From positions 1-64,000 of the forward strand of contig CAZBEF010000003.1 in NCBI GenBank assembly GCA_964490875.1: DNA of 64,000 nucleotides. Direction: 5' to 3'. Positions 1 to 7,482 of this stretch are shown here, piece after piece (positions within the stretch are counted from its first letter, which is position 1; each line of letters opens with the position of its first letter). A program made the translations under genes and the position numbers. This DNA is from CAYYYG01 sp964490875 (GTDB taxonomy: Bacteria; Patescibacteriota; Microgenomatia; UBA1406; GWC2-37-13). The notes beneath the pieces are model-generated. The model was not told the origin of the DNA. It made no database searches and worked only from the letters and a program-made list of their open reading frames with translations.

Positions 1-2
1 TA

Positions 3-584
3 TGGTGGTTATTCTTTCCATCAAGCGTCCCGACAATGTCTGTTCCTCGTCCTACTGCAACACCGGGGGGCGCAAATCTCACACCAACAGTACCGGCACC
101 AACCGATACACCGGTATTTCCATCACCGACGCCATCGCCATGTCCGGCGATAGAGCAGCTTGAGTGGCGGGAAGGGGATCGGTATGAACGAGCTGTAATA
201 TCATATGACGGGGTGAATATCATTGAGAACATATCATTACATCTTAAACAGATCACCCAGTCTGGACTTGTGGTACAGGTAAGCACCGATGGAGGAACCA
301 CATGGGCGCCAAGCGATTCTTCGCAGAATGATGATCATTTTGTCACCATCAAAAATAGGAATACAGAAGTCATAAATCTCAAGGTGAGACTGTTAAACTC
401 ATGTGCGGTAACCAGTCCGGAATTGTCACAGAGCATCCAGACAGTTCCATTGCCAAGCATATCAGCTGCGCCGACCAGCAAGCCGTCGACAACACCAGGA
501 TCATCTCCGATGGTTCCGGCGCTTATCGTAGGCGGAGCTGTACTTACCGTTGCCGCGGTTGCTATCTTCTTCTTCGGTATTTGA
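3..584 (+). CDS. Pro/Thr-rich surface protein with C-terminal membrane anchor (5' partial)
   Basis: The reading frame is open to the left edge, so the N-terminus lies outside the window; the ATG at 36 is probably internal. Visible order: a Pro/Thr/Ala-rich linker, a compact region of about 100 residues with two cysteines (CPAIEQLEW... and ...LLNSCAV) that looks beta-rich, a second Ser/Pro/Thr linker, and a C-terminal hydrophobic helix (about 23 residues) ending the protein with no basic tail. This is the layout of a cell-surface protein held by a C-terminal membrane segment. No family was recognised; an Ig-like or Fn3-like fold for the middle part is only a guess. It ends in TGA. Confidence 0.6.
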   Translation, partial: WWLFFPSSVPTMSVPRPTATPGGANLTPTVPAPTDTPVFPSPTPSPCPAIEQLEWREGDRYERAVISYDGVNIIENISLHLKQITQSGLVVQVSTDGGTTWAPSDSSQNDDHFVTIKNRNTEVINLKVRLLNSCAVTSPELSQSIQTVPLPSISAAPTSKPSTTPGSSPMVPALIVGGAVLTVAAVAIFFFGI

Positions 585-590
585 GTATGA

Positions 591-596
591 TAGAAT
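591..596 (+). promoter_or_regulatory. -10 element TAGAAT for a leaderless PIG-L gene
   Basis: TGATAGAAT (extended -10) lies exactly 6 nt before the ATG at 603, overlapping the end of the upstream gene. Transcription would start at or next to the A of the ATG. Confidence 0.55.
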
Positions 597-602
597 AAGC
601 CT

Positions 603-1268
603 ATGAAACCTGTTGTTGCCATTATTGCGCATCCGGACGATGAAACTGCCATGGCCGGGACTCTCGCCAAACTGTCTGCGGATCGAGACGTTTACATAAT
701 TTGTGTAACAAACGGCGACGCAGGGGAGAATCATTTCGAAAAAAAAGACGATCTGCTTATGCTTGTCCGCGAAGATGAGCTGAGGGCTTCGGCACAATTA
801 CTGGGCGTTAAACATGTAACCTATATCGGCTTCGGCGACGGTTCGCTTTCAAACAATCTGTATCATAAAATCGCCAGGAAAGTTCAAAATAAGCTGGAAG
901 AAATTAAGCCGGACACCCTGATAACCTTCGAGCCTCGCGGAATAACCGGCCACATAGATCATATTGTGGTTTCAATGGTCACTACTTACTTATTCAACCA
1001 TCTTCCTTATATTAAAACTCTTATGTATGCCTGTATGAGCGATAAGCAGAGAAAAGTGGCTTCTACACTGCCTGATTATTTTATATATTTTCCGCCGGGT
1101 TACAAAAAGTCGGAAGTGAACGAGGTGGTTAATGTAAAGGATTATTGGGATAAGAAAATACAAGCAATTAAGTCGCATCTTTCGCAGAAGAATGACGTTG
1201 AGAATTTTATTCTTCCGGTCCAGGAAAAATCCCCGAAAGAGGAGTTTTTTATCGTAAAAAAGAAGTAA
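603..1268 (+). CDS. PIG-L/LmbE family N-acetyl-sugar deacetylase
   Basis: A 221-residue protein of the PIG-L (LmbE-like) family, zinc-dependent enzymes that remove acetyl groups from GlcNAc-type sugars. The zinc/catalytic motif AHPDDE is at residues 9-14, followed by VREDEL near 55-60 and the second metal motif GHIDH near residues 106-110, all at the expected spacing. Length matches the family. No signal peptide or membrane helix is seen, so it is probably cytoplasmic. The substrate cannot be told from sequence; bacillithiol or mycothiol precursors, or lipid-linked GlcNAc, are possible. The start at 603 is supported by the AHPDDE position and by the -10 element 6 nt upstream. Confidence 0.9.
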   Translation: MKPVVAIIAHPDDETAMAGTLAKLSADRDVYIICVTNGDAGENHFEKKDDLLMLVREDELRASAQLLGVKHVTYIGFGDGSLSNNLYHKIARKVQNKLEEIKPDTLITFEPRGITGHIDHIVVSMVTTYLFNHLPYIKTLMYACMSDKQRKVASTLPDYFIYFPPGYKKSEVNEVVNVKDYWDKKIQAIKSHLSQKNDVENFILPVQEKSPKEEFFIVKKK

Positions 1269-1340
1269 TTTTTATCTTCACAAAGCCGTTATTACACGTT
1301 TTTAACATTCAGTTTATATAATATATTGCGAATAATAGAT

Positions 1341-1439
1341 ATGGCAGAAAAAGGTGGCTGGAAAGAAAAATTAGCACAAGGAGCAAAGTATTTAGGAATT
1401 GCTGCAATAGCATTATTGGGTATCGCGTGGATAATTTAA
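1341..1439 (+). CDS. Small single-pass membrane protein, 32 aa
   Basis: A short ORF starting MAEKGGWKEKLAQ, followed by a hydrophobic helix of about 15 residues ending WII. It starts with the same MAEK as the next gene 21 nt downstream, so the two may be a related pair. A TATAAT at 1316-1321 lies 19 nt before the ATG. No homolog recognised; with only 32 codons it could be chance, but the basic amphipathic start and clean helix resemble a real small membrane protein. Confidence 0.4.
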   Translation: MAEKGGWKEKLAQGAKYLGIAAIALLGIAWII

Positions 1440-1447
1440 TGTATTGT

Positions 1448-1453
1448 TATAAA
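1448..1453 (+). promoter_or_regulatory. -10-like TATAAA, 7 nt before ATG
   Basis: TATAAA lies 7 nt before the ATG at 1461, which fits a leaderless transcript. Confidence 0.4.
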
Positions 1454-1460
1454 ACGATTT

Positions 1461-1760
1461 ATGGCAGAAAAATTTCAATTTTACAAAAAAGATGAAACTG
1501 TAGTACACAACCTACGAAGATATGGCAATTGGTTCACGTACGCCATGTTGGGTTTGGGTTCTGTCTTAACTGCTATTCCACCGACAGCACCTGTTGGCGT
1601 GGGAATTTTGGGGGGCGCCTCTGTGGATAAAGCCGGAGATATGTCATATGGTAAATCTTTTGAAGAATGGTACGATCGAAGATTTGATAAGAAAAGAAAT
1701 CAAAATAGAGGTGCTGTAAATGTTTACACAAGTAAAAATGCTGTTCACCAACCAGCCTAA
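1461..1760 (+). CDS. Hypothetical small protein with central hydrophobic Gly/Ala/Pro segment
   Basis: A 99-residue protein. The basic N-terminal part is followed by a hydrophobic stretch (about residues 25-55, rich in Gly, Ala and Pro) that could be one or two membrane-inserting segments, then a charged, Arg/Lys/Asp-rich tail (EEWYDRRFDKKR). No family recognised. It shares the MAEK start with the 32-aa ORF upstream and is probably co-expressed with it. It converges on the metallopeptidase gene, with 2 nt between the stops. Confidence 0.55.
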   Translation: MAEKFQFYKKDETVVHNLRRYGNWFTYAMLGLGSVLTAIPPTAPVGVGILGGASVDKAGDMSYGKSFEEWYDRRFDKKRNQNRGAVNVYTSKNAVHQPA

Positions 1761-1762
1761 CT

Positions 1763-2137
1763 TCATCTATCTTCCAAAGCTCTTAAAACCTTCTCAACCT
1801 CGCGGTCATTTATGCGGTGGTGCGGACCGCGGTGCGAAAGCAGGGCGCCGGAGAAGGTTTTCGGTATATGCATGAGTTCATGGATGAGCGTTTTGATCTT
1901 CTCCCGCGGCGGCAGCTTGTCGAACCGTTTAGTATTGACTTCTATTATATAATGCGGCTCAAGGCCGGCAACCTCTTTAAACAGCCGGGACATTCCCCAA
2001 ATTCGGGCTATAGCGCGTGTTTTGGCGTCCAGGCTGCGTATGCAGTGGATGTTCTGGGGAATGATGTAGGTAAAGTTGAGTTGTTCTATGAGGATATCGA
2101 TTTGTTTTTTGATATCCGGTGCCGGTTCGTATTTCAT
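1763..2137 (-). CDS. Small zinc metallopeptidase-like protein (HELMH)
   Basis: A 124-residue protein with a zincin motif HELMH at residues 86-90 preceded by a hydrophobic helix (KIKTLI), and a His-rich segment at about 101-107 (SHRGPHH) that could supply the third zinc ligand. This matches the compact putative metallopeptidase families of archaea and uncultivated bacteria, not a large secreted protease. No signal peptide is present, so it is likely intracellular. The substrate is unknown. A 115-residue ORF on the opposite strand is an antisense shadow. Confidence 0.75.
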   Translation of the reverse strand: MKYEPAPDIKKQIDILIEQLNFTYIIPQNIHCIRSLDAKTRAIARIWGMSRLFKEVAGLEPHYIIEVNTKRFDKLPPREKIKTLIHELMHIPKTFSGALLSHRGPHHRINDREVEKVLRALEDR

Positions 2138-2169
2138 ACAGATCGAGATTTCGAAAGTAAATAGAAAGG

Positions 2170-2748
2170 TTATGATTTTGAATTCTTTTTACGATGATCG
2201 AGGATTAGATTCCGAATTAAAGTTGACTTTGTTATATTTTGACTTCTTGCAGCCTGATTTAAGAAAGTTAAAAGTGAAGGAGTGATAAAAAAGTTAAAAC
2301 GCTTATCTGCAACTTGTGTTGCTGCTTCCAATGATTCTTCAAGTACTTTTTCCAATGTCTCATTATTATAACTTTTAGTAATTAGTTTTTCTTCTTCAGC
2401 AACTAGAAGAAAATATGAAGGCTGATAAGATTCTTCATATAGGACTAATGTAGGTTTGTTTAATTCAATTGATTTTTGAACCAGATAACCTATGGAAAAA
2501 CTTTGTTCGGAGCATTCAAAAATATTGATGTCGGCATCTCTCAGTTTATTGAGTGCATCACTGAAAAATTTCTCCATTTTTTTACCTTCATCGTCGTTGC
2601 CTGAAATATATAACTCGTCGGTGCTCAGTTTAATTATTGCGTCGTCAAGATTTTTGTAACCTAATTTTTCGAGGTGGTTGTAAATGCGTTTATAAGAATC
2701 TTCAAATCGTGATTTTCCTCTTTTTGATGCTGAAAAATAAACTTTCAT
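2170..2748 (-). CDS. Nucleoside 2-deoxyribosyltransferase-like/ribbon-helix-helix fusion, copy 2
   Basis: A 192-residue protein. Residues 1 to about 140 resemble the Rossmann-like nucleoside deoxyribosyltransferase fold: an opening strand MKVYFSAS, then DADINIFECS and a helix running into NKPTLVLY. Where active enzymes have the catalytic Glu, nine residues before the Lys-Pro, this protein has Leu. Residues about 149-186 look like a ribbon-helix-helix DNA-binding unit (strand RFNFFI, then two helices with TKSTLIRN). It is a clear paralog of the gene just upstream (stop to ATG about 6 nt), so the two are likely one operon. A DNA-binding sensor of a nucleotide-type ligand is an inference; antitoxin or repressor roles are alternatives. 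Confidence 0.65.
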   Translation of the reverse strand: MKVYFSASKRGKSRFEDSYKRIYNHLEKLGYKNLDDAIIKLSTDELYISGNDDEGKKMEKFFSDALNKLRDADINIFECSEQSFSIGYLVQKSIELNKPTLVLYEESYQPSYFLLVAEEEKLITKSYNNETLEKVLEESLEAATQVADKRFNFFITPSLLTFLNQAARSQNITKSTLIRNLILDHRKKNSKS

Positions 2749-2754
2749 AAATAT

Positions 2755-3324
2755 TTATTTAAGCTTTCGTTTGTAATCATTGATAAGATTTCTGATAAAA
2801 GTTGATTTAGTTACGCCTTCCTCCTTTGATGCTTTATTTAGATAAGAAAGTAATGAAGGACTTATAAAAAAGTTAAACCTTTTATCTGCCAGGGATTGTG
2901 CTTTTTCTACTGCATCTCGGATAACTTGATCAAGTGTGTTTTCGGTATATTCAACAAGTTGAAACTTTTCATCTTGGATACCGGCTAAAAATGTAGGTAT
3001 GTTATCTTTCAAATACATTGCTATTACTGGTTTGTTCATCTCCAAAGATTTTTGGATCATGAATCCTGATCCTAAACTTGGATAAGAAGATTCAAAAAGA
3101 ATAATATCTGCTTCGCGAATAGTATTTAAAATACGTGTATATTCTTTTACATATCCTTCACGACCTTCTAAATCTAGAATGTCATAATATTTAGCACTAC
3201 TTACAGATACAACGGTATCACTGAGATGTTTAAATCCTAACTCTGCAAGCAGTTTATAAATTTTTTCGTAGTATGTGCCAAATTTATTTTTTCCACGATG
3301 GGAAGCTGTAAAAAAGACTTTCAT
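2755..3324 (-). CDS. Nucleoside 2-deoxyribosyltransferase-like/ribbon-helix-helix fusion, copy 1
   Basis: A 189-residue paralog of the downstream gene. The N-terminal part has MKVFFTAS, EADIILFESS and NKPVIAMY, the strand-helix pattern of the deoxyribosyltransferase fold; the residue aligning with the catalytic Glu is Met. The C-terminal 40 residues form a ribbon-helix-helix-like module (KRFNFFISPS, then TKSTFIRNL). Both copies keep the same domain order and length and differ at most positions, which points to an old tandem duplication. A TATACT sits 8 nt before the ATG on the minus strand. The function is unknown; loss of the key Glu argues against ordinary transferase activity. Confidence 0.65.
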   Translation of the reverse strand: MKVFFTASHRGKNKFGTYYEKIYKLLAELGFKHLSDTVVSVSSAKYYDILDLEGREGYVKEYTRILNTIREADIILFESSYPSLGSGFMIQKSLEMNKPVIAMYLKDNIPTFLAGIQDEKFQLVEYTENTLDQVIRDAVEKAQSLADKRFNFFISPSLLSYLNKASKEEGVTKSTFIRNLINDYKRKLK

Positions 3325-3379
3325 TTAGGAAAAGTATATCTTATAGCGCAAAAGAAGTCAATAACTGAAACAAATAGAG

Positions 3380-5998
3380 TTATAACCATATATCCTTCCA
3401 ATTGAGCCAGGGGAATCTCGCAGAAATAAAGCAGCCTAAGTGAGATGTTTCACTTGGGGCATTGGTATTTATCTTAATACTTTGAATTTTGTTTTTATAG
3501 CGTATACAAAGAGCACGGAATTCTGATCCGATACGCAACTGATCTGGATTATCTGGGAAAATGAGCTGAATAGGTCCTTCATAACTATCAAGTAAATGTT
3601 CTAATTCCTTTATATTAGGCAGCATTTCAGCTTGAGATGCGGGTATAACATATTGAAAAGGAAGAATACCGGGATATGGTTCTACACTGGATAAGGGATT
3701 AGTGGTGTCAGCCGATGGATACATTTGCTGTTGAAAGATCATTATTCTATCCCCATTTGACCCCCATTCAACAATTCCCGAACGTCTTTGTAATGCGAGT
3801 AATCTTTGATAAATGGCGTCAAGCGGTTCCAGAATACGAGCTGGCATTTTTGGTCTATTGTTTTTTACATTGTAGGAATGATCTCCCGTTTGATGTGCTA
3901 ATGAAAATTGTTCATTACCTGAAGTTATTTCAGATGCTTGGTCTGCAAATTTAATGGTAACTTGAGAAGGATTACCGGGTTGAATTAGAAAGTTACCCCC
4001 TAATTCTTGTGGGAAATAATCTTGAAACATAACAGCCATTCTAAGCTTATGCCCAAGACCTCTATCATCTCGAAATGCAACACCACCTTGGTTGTAATAT
4101 GATGCTATTACGTCGAGGAGAGGAGGCATCATGTCTTCCTGCGTTGCTTCATGGCTTTCATAAAATCCAGCATGCTCTCTACTTTGTCTTTCATCTGTAG
4201 CTTCATCTGCTGCACTTGATCTGATAACAAGTTTATGATTTAAATTTAAAACAGCGCCTAGAATATCATTCCTATCTTTGTCAGTCAATGTAAGATTTTT
4301 TATGGATTGATAAATAACCTGAGCTAGTTCTTCATTTCTTTTTATGTCAGTTGATTGATCTAACTCCAGAATCATTCTGTACAAATCAGGATTGGATCGT
4401 TGTATCATTGCTTCAACCCTCTCCGAGGTTATTACTATACCATTTGGTATACCAATATGCGCCCCTTCTTGTTGAGCAGTAGTTTCATTTGCTAAAAAGT
4501 GTTGTGCATATTCTTGACCAGCTGCTTTACCACCGATAAGTTTTGTAGAAGACATGCCCATTCCGATTTCTCTTATTTGTCCTTCTTCCCGAAGTGCTGT
4601 CAAACGTTCGACATACCTGTTTATACGTTCAGGATCTTTAACTCTGTTTTGAATTAATTCTAGATATTCAGGTTTAACGGCGTTGGGTGTTTCGAGTAGT
4701 AATTCTAGAAGCAATCTACCTTTTGAGGATGAATAAGGCGGCAATTCTTCAAGTTGAGGTTTTATGATGTGTTCAAAGTCTTTCATAAATGCTTCTGTCC
4801 ATATTTCGGGACACGATTTTACGAGTTCATCCAGTTTTCGCATTGTGTCACAAACTGATCCATATATTAAATCTGTGCCTTGTGTCAAACTGCCTTCTGT
4901 ACGATGAGCAGGCATATCACCCTTAAATCGGAAAACAGCATTTAACTGTTGTGCGTTATATACGAGAAGTTCATGATTTTCATTGGGTGGTGCTGCCTGC
5001 AGTGATTCTTCGAATACTGTTCTCGCTTCTTTCTCTGGAACTAATAAATGGCCGTGTGAATTATTGTTTCTTTTCCAAAGAGCGAATACAACATCTACAG
5101 GGTCAGCTTCTAATTTCCATGATAATTCTGATAAAATGCGTGCTGACGCTATATTTGCAGGATCATGCAGAATATCATTTGTAATTTGTTGTAAAGAATC
5201 CCAATTCAACTTTAAAGGATTTATTTTTTTACTTTTTAAAAATTGCCCTATGCAATGAGTGGCTGATTCAAATAGTGCTTCAGTGGGATTTCCCCGGCGT
5301 TTAACTTCTTGAGTTTTCAGCTCATTCTGAGCTTTTCTAATCGGGTCAAAAGGATAGTCTTCACGTTTATTGTCTACTAAAGCCTCAACAGTATATAACG
5401 GTGACATCAATCCAAATACTGTATTGAGTTGTGCTGCTGTGTGAGCTATTTTTTCGACCGGGGATGCGTCTGGATCAACAATATCTTCTTTTAGAATTGT
5501 AGTCAAATGCCGGTCTGTTTCGATTGACTGAGCTAACATTTCTGAGGTGTTTGTTTTCAACCAAGCTGGTCTTTCAAGACACAATACAGTCCATTGTTCT
5601 TGGACAAGAATTGCTTGTTGTGCATTATGAGAAAGTTCAGAATCTTTTTGTTGTCTTGCCAGATAAGTGAGTGCCTCTTCAAAAGAAGCTTGAGGATGTT
5701 CACGTAGCCAATCTGATATTGGTTTATGTATCTGAGAGTACAGCGGCAACCGACCCATGGTGATAAATGGAGCCAAAGGTAATGCAAATGATTTAAAAAA
5801 GCCTTTTTGTTCACCATTGGGCATGCGAACAGAAAATTCGTCCTCTGCTGCAGTACGTCCATATGCATTCATACGGGTACTGCCTAATTGAGCTAAAAGT
5901 TGAAAACTTTCTTTCATCGATAGAGTATTAGATCTATCTTCTGCACCATGTATGCTTTCTACAGTTTGTCTTCTATTATTTAATGAATTTTCACACAT
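3380..5998 (-). CDS. PEP synthase/PPDK N-domain-like ATP-grasp protein
   Basis: An 872-residue protein. Residues about 480-765 match the ATP/pyruvate-binding domain of PEP synthase and pyruvate phosphate dikinase: LIGGKAAG at 487-494 (the glycine/lysine loop), VIRSSAADEA at 591-600 (the VRSSA nucleotide motif), and GIVEWGSNGD with a following FQQQM at 741-758, equivalent to the DiEWa...QaRP end of the domain. The first 470 residues are helical and unrecognised. After residue 765 there is only about 105 residues; a TSH-containing segment (SETSHLG, about 849-855) recalls the phosphohistidine swivel motif, but the protein stops 17 residues later and no PEP-binding barrel follows. It may transfer phosphate to a partner or be a non-metabolic kinase. 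An MTase gene lies upstream on the same strand. Confidence 0.7.
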   Translation of the reverse strand: MCENSLNNRRQTVESIHGAEDRSNTLSMKESFQLLAQLGSTRMNAYGRTAAEDEFSVRMPNGEQKGFFKSFALPLAPFITMGRLPLYSQIHKPISDWLREHPQASFEEALTYLARQQKDSELSHNAQQAILVQEQWTVLCLERPAWLKTNTSEMLAQSIETDRHLTTILKEDIVDPDASPVEKIAHTAAQLNTVFGLMSPLYTVEALVDNKREDYPFDPIRKAQNELKTQEVKRRGNPTEALFESATHCIGQFLKSKKINPLKLNWDSLQQITNDILHDPANIASARILSELSWKLEADPVDVVFALWKRNNNSHGHLLVPEKEARTVFEESLQAAPPNENHELLVYNAQQLNAVFRFKGDMPAHRTEGSLTQGTDLIYGSVCDTMRKLDELVKSCPEIWTEAFMKDFEHIIKPQLEELPPYSSSKGRLLLELLLETPNAVKPEYLELIQNRVKDPERINRYVERLTALREEGQIREIGMGMSSTKLIGGKAAGQEYAQHFLANETTAQQEGAHIGIPNGIVITSERVEAMIQRSNPDLYRMILELDQSTDIKRNEELAQVIYQSIKNLTLTDKDRNDILGAVLNLNHKLVIRSSAADEATDERQSREHAGFYESHEATQEDMMPPLLDVIASYYNQGGVAFRDDRGLGHKLRMAVMFQDYFPQELGGNFLIQPGNPSQVTIKFADQASEITSGNEQFSLAHQTGDHSYNVKNNRPKMPARILEPLDAIYQRLLALQRRSGIVEWGSNGDRIMIFQQQMYPSADTTNPLSSVEPYPGILPFQYVIPASQAEMLPNIKELEHLLDSYEGPIQLIFPDNPDQLRIGSEFRALCIRYKNKIQSIKINTNAPSETSHLGCFISARFPWLNWKDIWL

Positions 5999-6098
5999 CT
6001 CTTCTCAGAATTTGCATAATTACACCAATTATTAATGTATCAGCAATTTGAAGTATATATTATACAGTGAAAGTCAATAAATGACTATAGGATATTAA

Positions 6099-6971
6099 TT
6101 AGCTTATTTTTTGCAGATGAAAAAATAAAAGAGGCCAATTTAGGAAAAACATGCCGTTATTTTCGGAATATCCTAAAATATCCTGTAATTCTTCAAGAAT
6201 TGTGTTCTCTGGTTGATCTAAAGCATGCAAGCACTTCATATACATACCCATTTGATGAGTTGATTCAAAGATCATGCCTGTATTGATAATTTCTGCCTTT
6301 ATTAATTTCATTCCCGTACCTTGAATCAATTCATTTTCTAAACGGTCGATAGAGATCCATTTTTCCTGATGTCCTGTAATGCAATTATTTTTAACTGATT
6401 CATCAAAATGCTTAGCTAGGGAGGTGTTACTGCTAACATCTGCAGCAATAAATCTACCACCAGGTCTCAATAATTTATCTACAGTGATCATCATATTATG
6501 TTGATTATTCTGAAGTTTTCCTTCAGAATCTTTAGTGTTAATGATGTGGTGTATTCCACCAAAGCTGGTAGCAAAATCTATTGTGCCAATATCCGAACCA
6601 AAGGAAGATATCGACTTTAAATCTGAAAAATTATCGAGAACAACTTTAATTGGATAATTGAGAGCTTTTCTTTTTAACGCATTGAGTTGTGAAATACTAT
6701 TGTCTACTGCATAGGTAACAGCTTGTGTCCACTGAGCAACTGGTAGTGTTAAAAAACCACCTCCTGAAGCAATATCTAAACTTTTTTCACCATGCTGTGG
6801 TTTCAGCCATTTCTGCATGTAAACAATATCTTGATCTCTGGCATTTGGTGCTATTTGTTGCGCCATTCTATATAATTTTCCTCTAACATCAAAATCGCTA
6901 AGATTTCTATTTTGTGAGTTCTTTAATAATTGTTTAGCATTTTGAATTTCTAGCTCTATCTGATTTTCCAT
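6099..6971 (-). CDS. Class I SAM-dependent methyltransferase
   Basis: A 290-residue protein with the class I motif I, LDIASGGGFLT, near residues 57-67, an acidic residue after the next strand (YAVDNS), and a hydrophobic motif near ATSFGGIHHI. A further strand, GGRFIAADV, matches the post-motif region of small-molecule methyltransferases. The start is set at the ATG at 6971; a TTG two codons upstream is less likely. The substrate is unknown. The gene precedes the PPDK-like gene on the same strand, separated by 100 nt with its own promoter-like A/T stretch, so co-transcription is possible but not certain. Confidence 0.8.
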   Translation of the reverse strand: MENQIELEIQNAKQLLKNSQNRNLSDFDVRGKLYRMAQQIAPNARDQDIVYMQKWLKPQHGEKSLDIASGGGFLTLPVAQWTQAVTYAVDNSISQLNALKRKALNYPIKVVLDNFSDLKSISSFGSDIGTIDFATSFGGIHHIINTKDSEGKLQNNQHNMMITVDKLLRPGGRFIAADVSSNTSLAKHFDESVKNNCITGHQEKWISIDRLENELIQGTGMKLIKAEIINTGMIFESTHQMGMYMKCLHALDQPENTILEELQDILGYSENNGMFFLNWPLLFFHLQKIS

Positions 6972-7017
6972 AGACAAAATACTTTATTGTGATTAATTCA
7001 TATTAGTCTTTTTTGTC

Positions 7018-7042
7018 ATAAAATATGACAGCAATATTTTAT
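7018..7042. promoter_or_regulatory. 9-bp perfect inverted repeat upstream of the methyltransferase
   Basis: ATAAAATAT and ATATTTTAT flank a 7-nt spacer, about 47 nt upstream of the methyltransferase ATG. It could be an operator; it lacks a U-tract on the useful side, so it is not a convincing terminator. Confidence 0.3.
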
Positions 7043-7183
7043 CAGAACATGCTATTAATTTAGAAGGAAAAACGGCCAGATTTTTATATTTATGATTGAA
7101 TCTGAAGATGTTAACATAATTAGTGTCTTTTTTAGAAGTTAAATACAATGGTCGTTATTGCACTATGCTATTTGTCAGGAAAT

Positions 7184-7209
7184 CTGACAGATGTGTCAGC
7201 GGTTTTTTT
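7184..7209 (+). terminator. Hairpin followed by T-tract, upstream of tRNA-Arg
   Basis: CTGACA-GATG-TGTCAG is followed by CGG and seven T residues, the form of an intrinsic terminator on the + strand. No + strand gene is seen upstream (the previous 1.1 kb codes on the other strand), so it may end a small RNA or a promoter-proximal transcript. Confidence 0.35.
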
Positions 7210-7231
7210 ATAGTCTTTTATTGGACTACGT

Positions 7232-7267
7232 GATACAATATCATTGCGTAAATCAGCGTATTGTATC
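7232..7267. promoter_or_regulatory. 9-bp inverted repeat over the tRNA-Arg promoter
   Basis: GATACAATA (7232-7240) and TATTGTATC (7259-7267) form a perfect inverted repeat with an 18-nt spacer ending 1 nt before the tRNA. The left arm contains an extended -10 (TGATACAAT), so the element can be promoter plus operator, or a leader hairpin removed by RNase P. Confidence 0.4.
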
Positions 7268-7268
7268 T

Positions 7269-7341
7269 GCACCTATAGCTTAGTTGGATAGAGCAGGGGC
7301 TTGCGGAGCCTCAGACCCCCGTTCAATTCGGGGTAGGTGCA
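7269..7341 (+). tRNA. tRNA-Arg(GCG)
   Basis: A full cloverleaf can be drawn: acceptor GCACCTA with TAGGTGC (7 bp, perfect), D-stem GCTT/GAGC, anticodon stem GGGGC/GCCTC with loop TTGCGGA, T-stem CCCCG/CGGGG with loop TTCAATT. The anticodon GCG reads CGC. A20 in the D-loop, C35 and discriminator A73 fit arginine identity. CCA is not encoded. Most bacteria read CGU/CGC/CGA with an ACG (inosine) tRNA, so GCG is unusual. Confidence 0.92.
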
Positions 7342-7346
7342 CCCAA

Positions 7347-7417
7347 AGGGCCATAGTTCAACGGTAGAATAGAGGTCTCCAAAACCTTTGATGGGGGTTC
7401 GATTCCCTCTGGCCCTG
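7347..7417 (+). tRNA. tRNA-Trp(CCA)
   Basis: Cloverleaf: acceptor AGGGCCA with TGGCCCT (7 bp), D-stem GTTC/GAAT, anticodon stem GAGGT/ACCTT with loop CTCCAAA, T-stem GGGGG/CCCTC with loop TTCGATT. Anticodon CCA reads UGG. Discriminator G73 is the bacterial tryptophan identity base. CCA is not encoded. It lies 5 nt after tRNA-Arg, so both are probably cut from one transcript. Confidence 0.93.
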
Positions 7418-7470
7418 CAAAAATTTTAACTTCAGTATTTATAAAACTTCTGAGGCAATCCACTTTGTGA

Positions 7471-7476
7471 TAGAAT
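7471..7476 (+). promoter_or_regulatory. -10 element TAGAAT for a leaderless GNAT gene
   Basis: TGATAGAAT (extended -10) ends exactly 6 nt before the ATG at 7483. Confidence 0.55.
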
Positions 7477-7482
7477 TCGTTT

